Shown: one piece after another, positions 51,352-59,882 of the stretch
Layout of the letters: each line of letters begins with the position of its first letter
How positions within the stretch are numbered: position 1 is the first letter of the stretch
Assembly (NCBI GenBank): GCA_036562565.1
Contig: DATCJY010000087.1
Span: 1 to 64,000, forward strand
DNA length: 64,000 nucleotides
DNA from: DATCJY01 sp036562565
Lineage (GTDB): Bacteria > Bacteroidota > Bacteroidia > Flavobacteriales_D > Sanyastnellaceae
Direction of reading: 5' to 3'
Program-made: the position numbers and the translations under genes
Notes under the pieces: generated by a model
The model's input: the letters and a program-made list of their open reading frames with translations, nothing else
What the model was told of the DNA's origin: nothing
Databases searched by the model: none

Positions 51352-53142
51352 CTAACGGTATCTTTTAATAATTCCGTTTTTCAAATCGTTCATATACGCT
51401 TTTAAATCCTGCTTAACCTCTTTGCTCATTATCAGCAAACCGATGATGTTGGGGAATGCCATTCCGAGAATCATCATATCTGAAAAATCCACCACAGCTC
51501 CCAATCCTGACACGGTTCCGATAACGGTGCAAATCATGAATAGGACATTAAATGTTTGTTTCACCCATTTCTTTTCACCAAATAAATAAGCCCAAGATTT
51601 CATTCCGTAGTAGGACCAAGAAATCATGGTAGCATAAGCGAACATCAAGATTGAAAAGAGCAATACCCAATCAAACCACGGGAAGACAGAAACGAAGGCG
51701 GCATTGGTCAATGCAGAACCTGTCAAGTCTCCCGGAGTTTGTGCATAACCGGTAAATACCAAAACCAATGCGGTCATGGTGCATACGACAACAGTATCAA
51801 TAAACGGCTCGAGCAATGAAACGAGTCCTTCACTGACGGGACGGTCGGTTTTGCTGGCACTATGAGCAATACTCGCAGAACCAATTCCTGCTTCGTTGCT
51901 GAAACTCGCTCTGCGAAAGCCCATGAGCATCACACCAATAAAGCCACCTTTGGCGGCATCGGGATTCATGGCTCCGTGCCAGATTTGAGCAAACGCATCA
52001 CCAATGTTGGTGATATTCATACCTATGATGATGATGGCAAACACACAATACACCACTACCGCAAATGGAATGAGTTTATCGGTTACGCGAGCAATGCTTT
52101 TGATTCCGCCCATGATTACAAGGCCTATGAGTACAGCCATTGCAATTCCAAACCATAGAGATGGCACTGTACCTTGGCCAAAGGTCTCGGTGACTTGTGC
52201 ATAGGCTTGGTTGGCTTGAATCATATTCCCACCACCAAGTGAACCTCCTACACACATAATTGCAAACAGTGCTGCAAGCACTTTTCCGAGTCCGTTGAGG
52301 TTGCGCTTGGCAAGACCTTTTGATAGATAGTACATCGGTCCACCACTCACTTCACCATTGCTATCAATGTTGCGGTATTTCACTCCCAGTGTGCACTCAA
52401 TGAATTTGCTGCTCATACCGATGAGTCCGGCAAGTATCATCCATAGCGTTGCTCCGGGACCTCCAATGGCAATGGCCACAGCCACAAGTGAGATATTACC
52501 CAAACCAAGTGTACCGCTCAAAGCTGCTGTCAATGCTTGGAATTGCGAAACCTCACCTTTGTCTTCCGGCTTGGAATAGCGCCCCATCATGAGCTGGATA
52601 GCATGACCAAACGCTCTGAAATTTATGAACCCGAAATAGATGGTGAACCAAAAAGCTGCCGTGATCAATACCACCACTACCAACCAACAATCTTGCGTGA
52701 CCACATCGCCATTGGGATGCAAATAAGGCTCACCATTTGCCAGATATACCACCGGATCATAAATTCCAATGGCCGCAAACGGATCCCACAGCAATACATT
52801 GGCAATAGCATCTACCAATGGAATGAAGAACGAATTGAGGTGCTCGGCTACTGAAGTTGGCTCTATGATAATGGATTGTATTCCGCTCACACCATTTGCA
52901 TCCGTTACGCGTACCGTGTATTCCACTCCTTCATCCATACCTTTAGCCACAGGGGAAGTCAGCGCTACGTCCTTCTTCGACCATTTGTATTGATAGGGAG
53001 CTTGTCCTCCGGATACAGTCACATGCGCTTGTGAATCGCGTATTTCACCGGTTGGATTGATGGTCTCAACTTGAATGTCCAACTGAGCATGAATAAATAA
53101 GCTAAGAGAAAGAAAGACAAGCGTAATGAATGACTTCATCAA
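51352..53142 (-). CDS. Sodium:alanine symporter (AGCS family) with N-terminal SprB-like repeat
   Basis: A 596-residue protein. Residues 1-19 are a signal peptide (IHAQ). Residues 22-95 are one SprB-type repeat (VTVSGGQAPYQYKWS, EYTVRVTDANGVSG). The AGCS transporter core follows, with about 11 membrane helices: FINFRAFGHAIQLMMG, GTLGLGNISLVAVAIAIGGPGATLWM in parts, SSKFIECTLGVKYR, GGPMYYLSKGL, FRRASFSNEAGIGSA and ISWSYYGMKSW. AGCS proteins import alanine or glycine with Na+. The repeat would lie in the periplasm. Such a fusion is unusual in AGCS proteins in general. It lies next to gldH, but that link may be chance. Confidence 0.93.
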   Translation of the reverse strand: MMKSFITLVFLSLSLFIHAQLDIQVETINPTGEIRDSQAHVTVSGGQAPYQYKWSKKDVALTSPVAKGMDEGVEYTVRVTDANGVSGIQSIIIEPTSVAEHLNSFFIPLVDAIANVLLWDPFAAIGIYDPVVYLANGEPYLHPNGDVVTQDCWLVVVVLITAAFWFTIYFGFINFRAFGHAIQLMMGRYSKPEDKGEVSQFQALTAALSGTLGLGNISLVAVAIAIGGPGATLWMILAGLIGMSSKFIECTLGVKYRNIDSNGEVSGGPMYYLSKGLAKRNLNGLGKVLAALFAIMCVGGSLGGGNMIQANQAYAQVTETFGQGTVPSLWFGIAMAVLIGLVIMGGIKSIARVTDKLIPFAVVVYCVFAIIIIGMNITNIGDAFAQIWHGAMNPDAAKGGFIGVMLMGFRRASFSNEAGIGSASIAHSASKTDRPVSEGLVSLLEPFIDTVVVCTMTALVLVFTGYAQTPGDLTGSALTNAAFVSVFPWFDWVLLFSILMFAYATMISWSYYGMKSWAYLFGEKKWVKQTFNVLFMICTVIGTVSGLGAVVDFSDMMILGMAFPNIIGLLIMSKEVKQDLKAYMNDLKNGIIKRYR

Positions 53143-53221
53143 TGGTTAGTTATAAATTATGGAATGTATTTGGCGCTTGGCGAACCTAATAAAAGATGCG
53201 TTTATAATTCCCAATCTAATA

Positions 53222-53983
53222 TTATTCTTTCTTTTTTCCGCCTTCTTTAATCATTGGGAATGGGCTGTTCTTGGCAAAGTATTTCATGTGCTTAAGTCCG
53301 TCAGAAACATAATAAGGGTTATGTGTTTTGGGTTTGCCATTCAAAGGGAAACGCTTACCGGTATTATGAAAATGAAATGCATCCTTCCATTTTCCTCTTT
53401 CTAGGAAATGACCATACTCCTCCTTAATCCATTTGGCAGCAATCGGAATACCGGTTCGGTCATTGCGTAGATGTGCCACATTCACCCCCAGCGGAATGAC
53501 CTTATACCCCATCAGTTGAAAAGGTCCCCAACTGGTTGCAAGATTCTTTAGCTCTTCATCATCTAAACCTTTGAGATGCTCCTGACGAATGTTTTCATAT
53601 TTCTCCCGTTGACCGTCACGAACCTTTTTTAATTGATTAAATACGTGCTTTTCAAAACGATTTCCTGCGGGTTTATTGCCTCCGCACTCTAGAACGGTCA
53701 ATGCCATTAGGTACTCATAAGGCAGACCAAGTTCCAATGCTACTTCGGTCATTTCACTTTTATAATTCTGTTCGCACGATTGTAAATCACTGATGCCCGG
53801 TGGACGTGGATTTACGGGTAACTCCCCCCCCACTTTGGCGCGTACCCAATCGGCAATTTCAAACCGGATTGACCATACCATGAAGCCGGCTATGACCAGG
53901 AGTAGCCACAGAAACCAATGCTTTTTTATATAACGGATGAGTTTTTTCAATTGCCGTCCATTCAGATGATAACGAACATACAT
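53222..53983 (-). CDS. Membrane-anchored murein hydrolase-like protein (N-acetylmuramidase/SLT type)
   Basis: A 253-residue protein with one membrane anchor (about 21-40, HWFLWLLLVIAGFMVWS) and a periplasmic domain. The domain has LECGGNKPAGNRFEKHVF with a candidate catalytic Glu, then ATSWGPFQLMGYKVIPLGVN, a pattern seen in N-acetylmuramidase and lytic-transglycosylase-like folds (Glu, then S-x-G-x-FQ-x-MG). The C-terminus is strongly basic. Cleavage of the peptidoglycan glycan strand is the likely role. The precise class, hydrolase or transglycosylase, is uncertain. Its start lies 39 bp beyond an unrelated intrinsic terminator that reads in the same direction. Confidence 0.68.
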   Translation of the reverse strand: MYVRYHLNGRQLKKLIRYIKKHWFLWLLLVIAGFMVWSIRFEIADWVRAKVGGELPVNPRPPGISDLQSCEQNYKSEMTEVALELGLPYEYLMALTVLECGGNKPAGNRFEKHVFNQLKKVRDGQREKYENIRQEHLKGLDDEELKNLATSWGPFQLMGYKVIPLGVNVAHLRNDRTGIPIAAKWIKEEYGHFLERGKWKDAFHFHNTGKRFPLNGKPKTHNPYYVSDGLKHMKYFAKNSPFPMIKEGGKKKE

Positions 53984-54022
53984 TATTTGAGCTTTCAGCT
54001 CATTGATTTACGAGATTTATTG

Positions 54023-54052
54023 AAAATAAAAAGAGCCCAAAACGAGGGCTCT
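54023..54052 (-). terminator. Orphan intrinsic terminator
   Basis: Read on the minus strand, AGAGCCC (54046-54052) pairs with GGGCTCT (54032-54038) around a 7-nt loop, followed by TTTTATTTT. No annotated gene reads into it from the right, so it implies a short minus-strand transcript from 54060-54435. Confidence 0.8.
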
Positions 54053-54096
54053 GAAGTTTATCATGTACAAAGTTTATAGGGTAATCAGCAGGATAT

Positions 54097-54186
54097 TCAA
54101 GGTCTCATTAACAGCCAGGTTGACAAAAGTGTCAAGGTGATAAACAACCATTTTTTTACGGTAACGAAAGTAATTTTTTCAAGCAT
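54097..54186 (-). CDS. Possible 29-residue membrane peptide (doubtful)
   Basis: ATG 54186 to TGA 54097-54099 encodes 29 residues: a basic start (MLEKITFVTVKK) and one hydrophobic helix (WLFITLTLLSTWLLM), ending RP. It lies directly before the orphan terminator, which gives some support. No promoter box or family match is known, and the message could equally be a non-coding RNA. Confidence 0.25.
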   Translation of the reverse strand: MLEKITFVTVKKWLFITLTLLSTWLLMRP

Positions 54187-54435
54187 AGTTTACAGATTTA
54201 AGTGGTTAATATTCTGCTTAGCGTTTTACCGGTTTAGTATAAAATCGGAAAAACACTCTCTTATACCTCCATGACTATAAATGAGTTACACTTTATTATC
54301 GTTTTTTAGATATACCGACCATTTCTATAGCTATATAATTGAAAATCATAGATGAATTTTTACCATCTCCTTGATATTCAATGAGCACTTTCGCTATTTG
54401 ATGCGTGTATAATTGCGACTATATAATTAATTGCA

Positions 54436-54948
54436 ATGATTAAGAAACCCACAAGTTCCAACGGCTGGCTGGATCAATACTTGGATCTGGTAACAGAAGA
54501 TGACCTTATCACAGGATTTAAAAATCAGACCTCTGAGAGTCTTGAGTTTTTTTCAGGATTGACGGAGGAACAATTGCTATACCGCTACGAAGAAGGCAAG
54601 TGGAATATCAAGGAGCTACTCGTTCACATGATGGATGCTGAGCGCGTGTTCTGCTATCGAGCATTGCGCTTTGCACGTTACGACCAAACGGTGTTGGCCG
54701 GTTACAGCCACAATGATTATGTAATGAACAGCAAGGCCTCTGAGCGAAGCATTAGAAGTTTGCTGGAAGAATATGCCGTAGTGCGCACTGCCACAGTTGC
54801 ACTGTTCAGCAATTTTGCTCCTGAGGTATTGGACAACCGCGGTGTTGCAAACGGTGTGGATATGTGTGTGGCAGCCATTGGATTTGCCATCCTTGGCCAT
54901 GAGCGCCATCATTTGCAGGTCATTCGAGAAAAATATTTGAAGGCTTAA
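54436..54948 (+). CDS. DinB-family metal-dependent protein
   Basis: A 170-residue four-helix-bundle protein of the DinB/YfiT superfamily. The three metal-binding His of this fold are in ELLVHMMDAERVF and in GHERHHLQVI. WNIKELLVHMMDAE and the C-terminal HERHHLQVIREKY are characteristic. Members include thiol transferases that use bacillithiol or mycothiol, but many are uncharacterised. The function here is not known. It is convergent with ctlX and their ends overlap by 4 bp. Confidence 0.87.
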   Translation: MIKKPTSSNGWLDQYLDLVTEDDLITGFKNQTSESLEFFSGLTEEQLLYRYEEGKWNIKELLVHMMDAERVFCYRALRFARYDQTVLAGYSHNDYVMNSKASERSIRSLLEEYAVVRTATVALFSNFAPEVLDNRGVANGVDMCVAAIGFAILGHERHHLQVIREKYLKA

Positions 54949-55862
54949 GATTTCGGAGTACAGAAAATCTCCGCAATCATGCATCTGGCGCTGCCTCCTC
55001 CGATGGTTTCTATTGTGGGTATTCGGAATATAATTGGTCGATTATTTTTTTGAATCATGCTGAGCTGCTGCTGTGTGAGCGACTCATAAGCAGATTGTGA
55101 AAGCACAATTAAATCTTCATTGGACGCTGAGTGCAGCGCCAGCATGTTGCCAGCAAATCGCTCCATTTGCGCAAACGAGATTTCCACTATCTCACGATTG
55201 TCCACGGCTAATCTTGCGAGAACATCATTGCGCTCTTCCGGCTTGGTTATGCTTTCAGCACAAATCACAGCGAATTTCTCTGCAATGCACATCATCACAT
55301 TGGTGTGATAAATGGGATGTCCATTGGCATCGGATGCGTGGAAGGCAATTGGTTCATACCCGATTTGAGCACATAATTTTTCCAATAAACCTTTATTCGT
55401 TCTGGGCGAAAGACATGCAAAAGCCGTTCTGTGAAGATGGTCAAACACAACGCTTCCCGTTCCTTCCAGAAAGCGGCTCTGTTCTTCTTCGTTCGAAAAA
55501 TCTATTACCTTTTGAATATCGTAGTGTGTAGCTAAGTTCTTTACGATATCCATCCTTCGCTCAGCTCTTCGATTGGGAGTACACATGGGATACAGAACAA
55601 CAGTGCCGTCAGCATGAAGGCTGACCCAATTGTTGGGAAAGACTGCATCTGGCTTTATGGGCTCCTCAGTGTCTTGCATCACTTGTACTGTAATACCGGC
55701 ATTGTTTAACTGCTTGACGCAATCGTCAAATTCCATTTGAGCCAATTCATGGACATTGCCGGTCAAAGGAGTGTTGGATTGAAAAGCGTTTGTAACGGCT
55801 GTTTGCGCGTTGAAATCGAAACAAGCTGGACGTACCATAAACACGTGTGAAGTAGACTGCAT
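54945..55862 (-). CDS. Amidinotransferase-fold hydrolase, CtlX-like
   Basis: A 305-residue protein of the guanidino-group-modifying (amidinotransferase/dimethylargininase) superfamily, close to CtlX, the predicted citrulline utilization hydrolase of Bacteroidota. Motifs are HVFMVRPACFDFN, PDAVFPNNWVS (substrate Asp), LEGTGSVVFDH, PIYHTNVMMCI with the catalytic His, and GGGSARCMIAEIF with the catalytic Cys near the C-terminus. ATG 55862 is preferred; the frame goes 8 codons further to a TTG. Arginine or citrulline breakdown is likely. No arcA, argF or ornithine-pathway genes are next to it. Confidence 0.85.
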   Translation of the reverse strand: MQSTSHVFMVRPACFDFNAQTAVTNAFQSNTPLTGNVHELAQMEFDDCVKQLNNAGITVQVMQDTEEPIKPDAVFPNNWVSLHADGTVVLYPMCTPNRRAERRMDIVKNLATHYDIQKVIDFSNEEEQSRFLEGTGSVVFDHLHRTAFACLSPRTNKGLLEKLCAQIGYEPIAFHASDANGHPIYHTNVMMCIAEKFAVICAESITKPEERNDVLARLAVDNREIVEISFAQMERFAGNMLALHSASNEDLIVLSQSAYESLTQQQLSMIQKNNRPIIFRIPTIETIGGGSARCMIAEIFCTPKS

Positions 55863-55975
55863 TGCGGTGTAAAAGTATGACGGCAAATTGAGGATAAAAT
55901 TTTCCCTTTTTTAGTAATCGAAATGCTTATTCAGAGCCAACTTTGCGACCCTAATAATTCTTAAGAGCATTTTCT

Positions 55976-57070
55976 ATGGGTATTTCACGCCATGCGATAT
56001 TGGAAGCACTTTCATCAGTCATTGAACCGGACTTGAAGAAAGACATCGTTAGTCTTGGATTGGTATCCATTCAGGATGTAAAGGACCAAGTCATTTCCAT
56101 TCGTGTAAAGGTGAGCAATCCGGCCATGCACGCACGCATGCGCATGCAAGAAGCCTGTGAATTTGCAATCCATCGCACACTGGGCAATGAGTGGAAAGTG
56201 GAATGCGAAATCATTCCGATTGCCTCCGATGAGCGCCAAGGCGAACTGCGCAAAGTGTTGCCGGGGGTGAAAAAAATCATTGCTGTTGCAAGTGGTAAAG
56301 GTGGTGTGGGTAAAAGCACCGTGAGCTCCAACCTTGCTGTGGGATTGGCTAAGCGCGGATATAAAGTGGGGCTTCTAGATGCCGATATCTACGGACCATC
56401 GGCCACCGTGATGTTCGACCTTGAACATGAGAAGCCCCGTGTCATTGATATAGATGGCGCTAAATTCCTTGAGCCGGTAGAGCAATATGGAGTGAAAGTA
56501 TTGTCCATCGGGTTCTTTGCCGAGATCAATCAGGCAGTGGTGTGGCGTGGACCAATGGCTACGAAAGCTTTGAACCAGCTCATCAACGATGCTCATTGGG
56601 GTGAGCTCGATTATATGATTTTAGACCTTCCTCCTGGAACCGGTGACGTGCATTTGTCCATCGTGCAATCAGTTCCGCTGGATGGAGCTGTGATTGTGAG
56701 CACTCCACAAAATGTAGCACTTGCTGATGCTCGTAAAGGGGTAGCGATGTTCCAATTGCAAGCCATCAATGTACCAATCATCGGTTTGGTGGAGAATATG
56801 GCTTGGTTCACTCCGGAGGAACTTCCCGATAACAAATACTATATCTTTGGAAAAGACGGAGCCAAACACCTCGCTGAAGAGCTGGATGTGCCTTTCCTTG
56901 GCCATTTGCCCTTGGTACAAAGCATTCGCGAGGCCGGTGATGCCGGTAGACCGGCTGTTTTGCAAGAACAAACTGCAGTGGCCAATTATTTAAATGAAAT
57001 CCTCAATAACTTTGAGCGCGAAATAAGAATGTTGCCTTTCAGAAAAAAGGCTGAAACAACAAACGCATAA
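55976..57070 (+). CDS. Fe-S cluster carrier ATPase Mrp/ApbC
   Basis: A 364-residue P-loop ATPase that carries or helps insert Fe-S clusters. An N-terminal MIP18/DUF59 domain occupies residues 1-90. The deviant Walker A is SGKGGVGKST (106-115). LLDADIYGPSATVMF, VVWRGPMATKAL, LDYMILDLPPGTGDVHLS and STPQNVALADARKGVAMF are family marks. The usual CxxC pair near the C-terminus, after VENM, is missing: here the text reads ENMAWFTPEELPDNKYYIFG. It is followed after 3 bp by a NifU-domain gene, so the two form a small Fe-S operon. Confidence 0.94.
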   Translation: MGISRHAILEALSSVIEPDLKKDIVSLGLVSIQDVKDQVISIRVKVSNPAMHARMRMQEACEFAIHRTLGNEWKVECEIIPIASDERQGELRKVLPGVKKIIAVASGKGGVGKSTVSSNLAVGLAKRGYKVGLLDADIYGPSATVMFDLEHEKPRVIDIDGAKFLEPVEQYGVKVLSIGFFAEINQAVVWRGPMATKALNQLINDAHWGELDYMILDLPPGTGDVHLSIVQSVPLDGAVIVSTPQNVALADARKGVAMFQLQAINVPIIGLVENMAWFTPEELPDNKYYIFGKDGAKHLAEELDVPFLGHLPLVQSIREAGDAGRPAVLQEQTAVANYLNEILNNFEREIRMLPFRKKAETTNA

Positions 57071-57073
57071 ACA

Positions 57074-57319
57074 ATGTCCAACAGCGAACTATTTGATAAA
57101 GTAAATTCTTCTCTCAACTCCATCCGTCCTTACTTGGAGGCCGATGGCGGAGATATTACACTTGTTGAGGTGACGGACGATTTTACTGCACGTGTGGAAC
57201 TTCATGGTTCTTGCAGCAACTGCTCCATGAGTTATATGACCATGAAAGCCGGTGTTGAAGGGGCCATCAAATCTGCTGTTCCTGAAATCAGAGCAGTAGA
57301 GGCTGTAAACCTTATCTAA
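57074..57319 (+). CDS. NifU C-terminal-domain Fe-S scaffold protein
   Basis: An 81-residue stand-alone NifU-like C-terminal domain. It has IRPYLEADGGDITLVEV and the cluster-binding CSNC (Cys47, Cys50) in LHGSCSNCSMSYMTMK. Proteins of this type (Nfu) hold a cluster and pass it to targets. It starts 3 bp after mrp, which suggests transfer between the two proteins and may make up for the missing CxxC in Mrp; that last point is inference. Confidence 0.93.
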   Translation: MSNSELFDKVNSSLNSIRPYLEADGGDITLVEVTDDFTARVELHGSCSNCSMSYMTMKAGVEGAIKSAVPEIRAVEAVNLI

Positions 57320-57330
57320 TTCAGCTCTCC

Positions 57331-58473
57331 TCAGATATCGGATAATGATTTTACACTGCCAATACCGTTATGTGCATGGCGGTATGGGTAGTTCAATTTT
57401 CTCCAACTTGGACTGTCCAGCAGTGTCAAGATGAACTCATCGTCATAATACTGAATGGCGAGCAATTCAATTCCCTTCTCAATGCTCAGCTTGTGCGCTA
57501 TGGAGGACAAGAAGTCAAGAGTGAGATAAGATGGGGCTTCTTCTTCAAATTCTGCCAGGTCGGCATCTTCTATACCGTATTTATTGAGTAAAAGCGTACT
57601 CAAACGTTTCAGCAATTCATCTGTGTCACATTCATCAAGCACTTCAATGAGGTGATTATTTTGACGCAACTTGTTCAGCAATAAATGCAAGGGCAACACA
57701 TTGATAATCTCAAACGAGGTCAGCTGTAAGGCATCTACACGCTCCTCATGGGCTTCATAGAATGCTTCCGGATCTCTAAAAGCTTGTTGCATTTCCATCA
57801 ACAAGTCCAGGTCGGAATGTGTGAGCGCATCTGCTAGTGACAACAAAGATTTCTCTTCTATGTTCATCACAGGCAAATCTTTGATGACCTGCTCTACATA
57901 TTTCTTAAGATAACTCCAGTGTTCATACTCCCTCCAACGTGCCTCTCCAACATATTTTCTAGCTTCTTTGATTCTTCCCAAACGTGCATAGCACCTGGCA
58001 ATAGAGGCATACGAAACAATCAGGAGTGGGTTTATTTTCAATGCGGTTCTTAAATAGCCGATGGCTTTGTGATATAAACCGATATCGTAATAATAGCAAC
58101 CGAGGTTGTGGTAACCGGTAGAATACCTCGGATAGGCTTCTATCGCTTTGTACAATAGCTCCAGACTTCGCTCTGTTTCACCAATGGATTTGAGAATTAA
58201 AGCCATATTGCTCAATGCCATGTGATTCTTCGGATTGATTTCGAGCGCTTGCTGGTAGGCTTCAATGGCTTTGTCATTCATGGACACATCGGAATAGGCT
58301 GCTCCCAGATGAACATAAACGGTATCCAATGGAAATCGTTTTACACCGATGGAGATGGCTTTTTCCAAGTCATCAATGACCCGAAACTCATCTTTGCCAC
58401 TGTTGTAGTTTTCAATGGCGTTTTTGGCCAGCTGATCTCCATTTTTGGATAACAGCCCTTTGAGGAATGACAT
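57331..58473 (-). CDS. Tetratricopeptide-repeat protein
   Basis: A 380-residue cytoplasmic protein without signal peptide. TPR repeats lie at about residues 45-190 (VYVHLGAAYSDVSMNDKAIEAYQQALEINP in parts, HMALSNMALILKSIGETERSLELLYKAIEA, GYHNLGCYYYDIGLYHKAIGYLRTALKIN). The C-terminal 190 residues are helical and unassigned, with many Leu and acidic residues. It probably acts as a protein-interaction scaffold. Nothing in the context assigns it further; its neighbours are the Fe-S operon and an exported esterase. Confidence 0.82.
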   Translation of the reverse strand: MSFLKGLLSKNGDQLAKNAIENYNSGKDEFRVIDDLEKAISIGVKRFPLDTVYVHLGAAYSDVSMNDKAIEAYQQALEINPKNHMALSNMALILKSIGETERSLELLYKAIEAYPRYSTGYHNLGCYYYDIGLYHKAIGYLRTALKINPLLIVSYASIARCYARLGRIKEARKYVGEARWREYEHWSYLKKYVEQVIKDLPVMNIEEKSLLSLADALTHSDLDLLMEMQQAFRDPEAFYEAHEERVDALQLTSFEIINVLPLHLLLNKLRQNNHLIEVLDECDTDELLKRLSTLLLNKYGIEDADLAEFEEEAPSYLTLDFLSSIAHKLSIEKGIELLAIQYYDDEFILTLLDSPSWRKLNYPYRHAHNGIGSVKSLSDI

Positions 58474-58518
58474 ACTTAGGCTTTTGAATGGAATACAAAG
58501 CTAACCATCAAAGCCTCT

Positions 58519-59751
58519 TCAATACACTACCAATTTTTGAATCATGATTTTTCCCTGCTTTTCCAATTCGACTAAATAAATCCCACGAGCCAATTCATTC
58601 AGATAAATGGTCTGGTTCATGTCTTTCACTTCTACCTCTTTTCCTGTCAAATCTCTCATGCGAATAAACCTTGTTTGAGCATCGCGCAAATAGGCAACAC
58701 CATGAGCAGGATTGGGATAAACATAGGAGTTTTCCGCTTCGACAATTTCCTCCGTGGTCAAGGTCATTTCTCTGTATTCACAATCCAACGGAATTTGAGG
58801 ACAAATCATGTGAGCCAAAAAATTGCTCATGATGGACAAAGTGGTATCAAAGTATAGTTCAATGTTTTGGCTCGGAACGTGACCTTGGCCGTAGTAAATC
58901 TCAAAACAATTTTCAATTTCCAAATCGTCTAATCGCTCTTGAATACTGCTGCTGCCATCAACTTCCACCACATCAAAGGCACCAAAAAGCGTGAGCATTG
59001 CACTGCCAAAAGGTACTACATCATCATGGGTACCGTGAGCCAGAAATGCCGGTACATCTCCAGTTTCTATCCATTGTATATCACCTATAGCCGCGGCTAT
59101 GCCAATTACGGCTTTTATGTCCGATGAATAACCGGGATTACCACTGTTCCCTTCGATACCACCGGTAAGACCGGGATTATTCCAGTTGACCGTTGCGGGA
59201 ACTTCGTCCAAATCCATATATGCCAAGTGAAGGGCTAAAATGCCACCGGCACTGAGGCCGCCTACGTAAATTTCATCGGGATGAATCCCATATGGATTGC
59301 CGTCTTCGGCAAATGATTTTCTGAAAAAACGAATGGCCGCCCTCATGTCTTGGATGCCGCGCAACACGGCTTCTGTAAATGGACCGGCCAAAGGAAACTC
59401 AATTGGCACACCCAAGCGATATCCTATCGATGCCGTCACATAGCCCATACGAGCAAGACCTTCACATATCGGTACAACCGTATTGTCCGTCTTGCTGCCA
59501 CTTATGAAATAGCCGCCATGCGCCATGATGACCAATGGCCTGATTGTAGCTGTATCTCCTGCCGGTAGATAAACATCCAACAGCAATTCCTGAATATTGT
59601 CAGAATATAAAGTGTTCTGCCCATAATGAATGTCAGAAATTACCTCCACTTCATCGAATATGGGATATCGGTAGCGGAGTTCTTCACATTGGGCTTGTAG
59701 TGTTTGGTGGATAAAAAGTGCTAGCAGACAAAAGGTTAAAAATCTCTTCAT
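58519..59751 (-). CDS. Exported alpha/beta hydrolase with T9SS sorting domain
   Basis: A 410-residue protein with signal peptide (MKRFLTFCLLALFIHQTLQA-Q). The alpha/beta hydrolase core is of the BD-FAE/carboxylesterase kind: oxyanion HGGYFISGSK, nucleophile Ser in YVGGLSAGGILALHLA, and acid in AHGTHDDVVPFG, with the His in YGQGHVPSQ. Residues 330-410 are a T9SS type A C-terminal domain (VYPNPAHGVAYL, LARGIYLVELEKQGK). It would be secreted to the surface by T9SS and act on ester substrates, perhaps polysaccharide acetyl groups. That substrate idea is inference. Confidence 0.9.
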   Translation of the reverse strand: MKRFLTFCLLALFIHQTLQAQCEELRYRYPIFDEVEVISDIHYGQNTLYSDNIQELLLDVYLPAGDTATIRPLVIMAHGGYFISGSKTDNTVVPICEGLARMGYVTASIGYRLGVPIEFPLAGPFTEAVLRGIQDMRAAIRFFRKSFAEDGNPYGIHPDEIYVGGLSAGGILALHLAYMDLDEVPATVNWNNPGLTGGIEGNSGNPGYSSDIKAVIGIAAAIGDIQWIETGDVPAFLAHGTHDDVVPFGSAMLTLFGAFDVVEVDGSSSIQERLDDLEIENCFEIYYGQGHVPSQNIELYFDTTLSIMSNFLAHMICPQIPLDCEYREMTLTTEEIVEAENSYVYPNPAHGVAYLRDAQTRFIRMRDLTGKEVEVKDMNQTIYLNELARGIYLVELEKQGKIMIQKLVVY

Positions 59752-59846
59752 GGGGAATGATTAAGGAGGTTTCAAATAAAACGAAAAATTGTCAACTCTT
59801 GATATCAATCACTTATTTAATGTAAAGTCAAACCCTTTGATTAAAT

Positions 59847-59854
59847 TACTTTTG
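59847..59854 (+). promoter_or_regulatory. -7 promoter element TACTTTTG for the ferredoxin reductase gene
   Basis: Exact TAnnTTTG match 28 nt before the reductase ATG. Confidence 0.5.
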
Positions 59855-59882
59855 CGGCCGAATTTCTTTTGATTGATAATTT

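Larger units (their letters stand above)
53984..54435. other. AT-rich intergenic region with an orphan minus-strand terminator
   Basis: This 452 bp stretch is the longest gene-free and most AT-rich part of the window. It holds a clear minus-strand terminator (54023-54052), a dyad TTGACA-AAAG-TGTCAA (54120-54135) and a doubtful 29-codon frame (54097-54186). No TAnnTTTG box was seen on the minus strand between 54060 and 54435. Confidence 0.6.
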
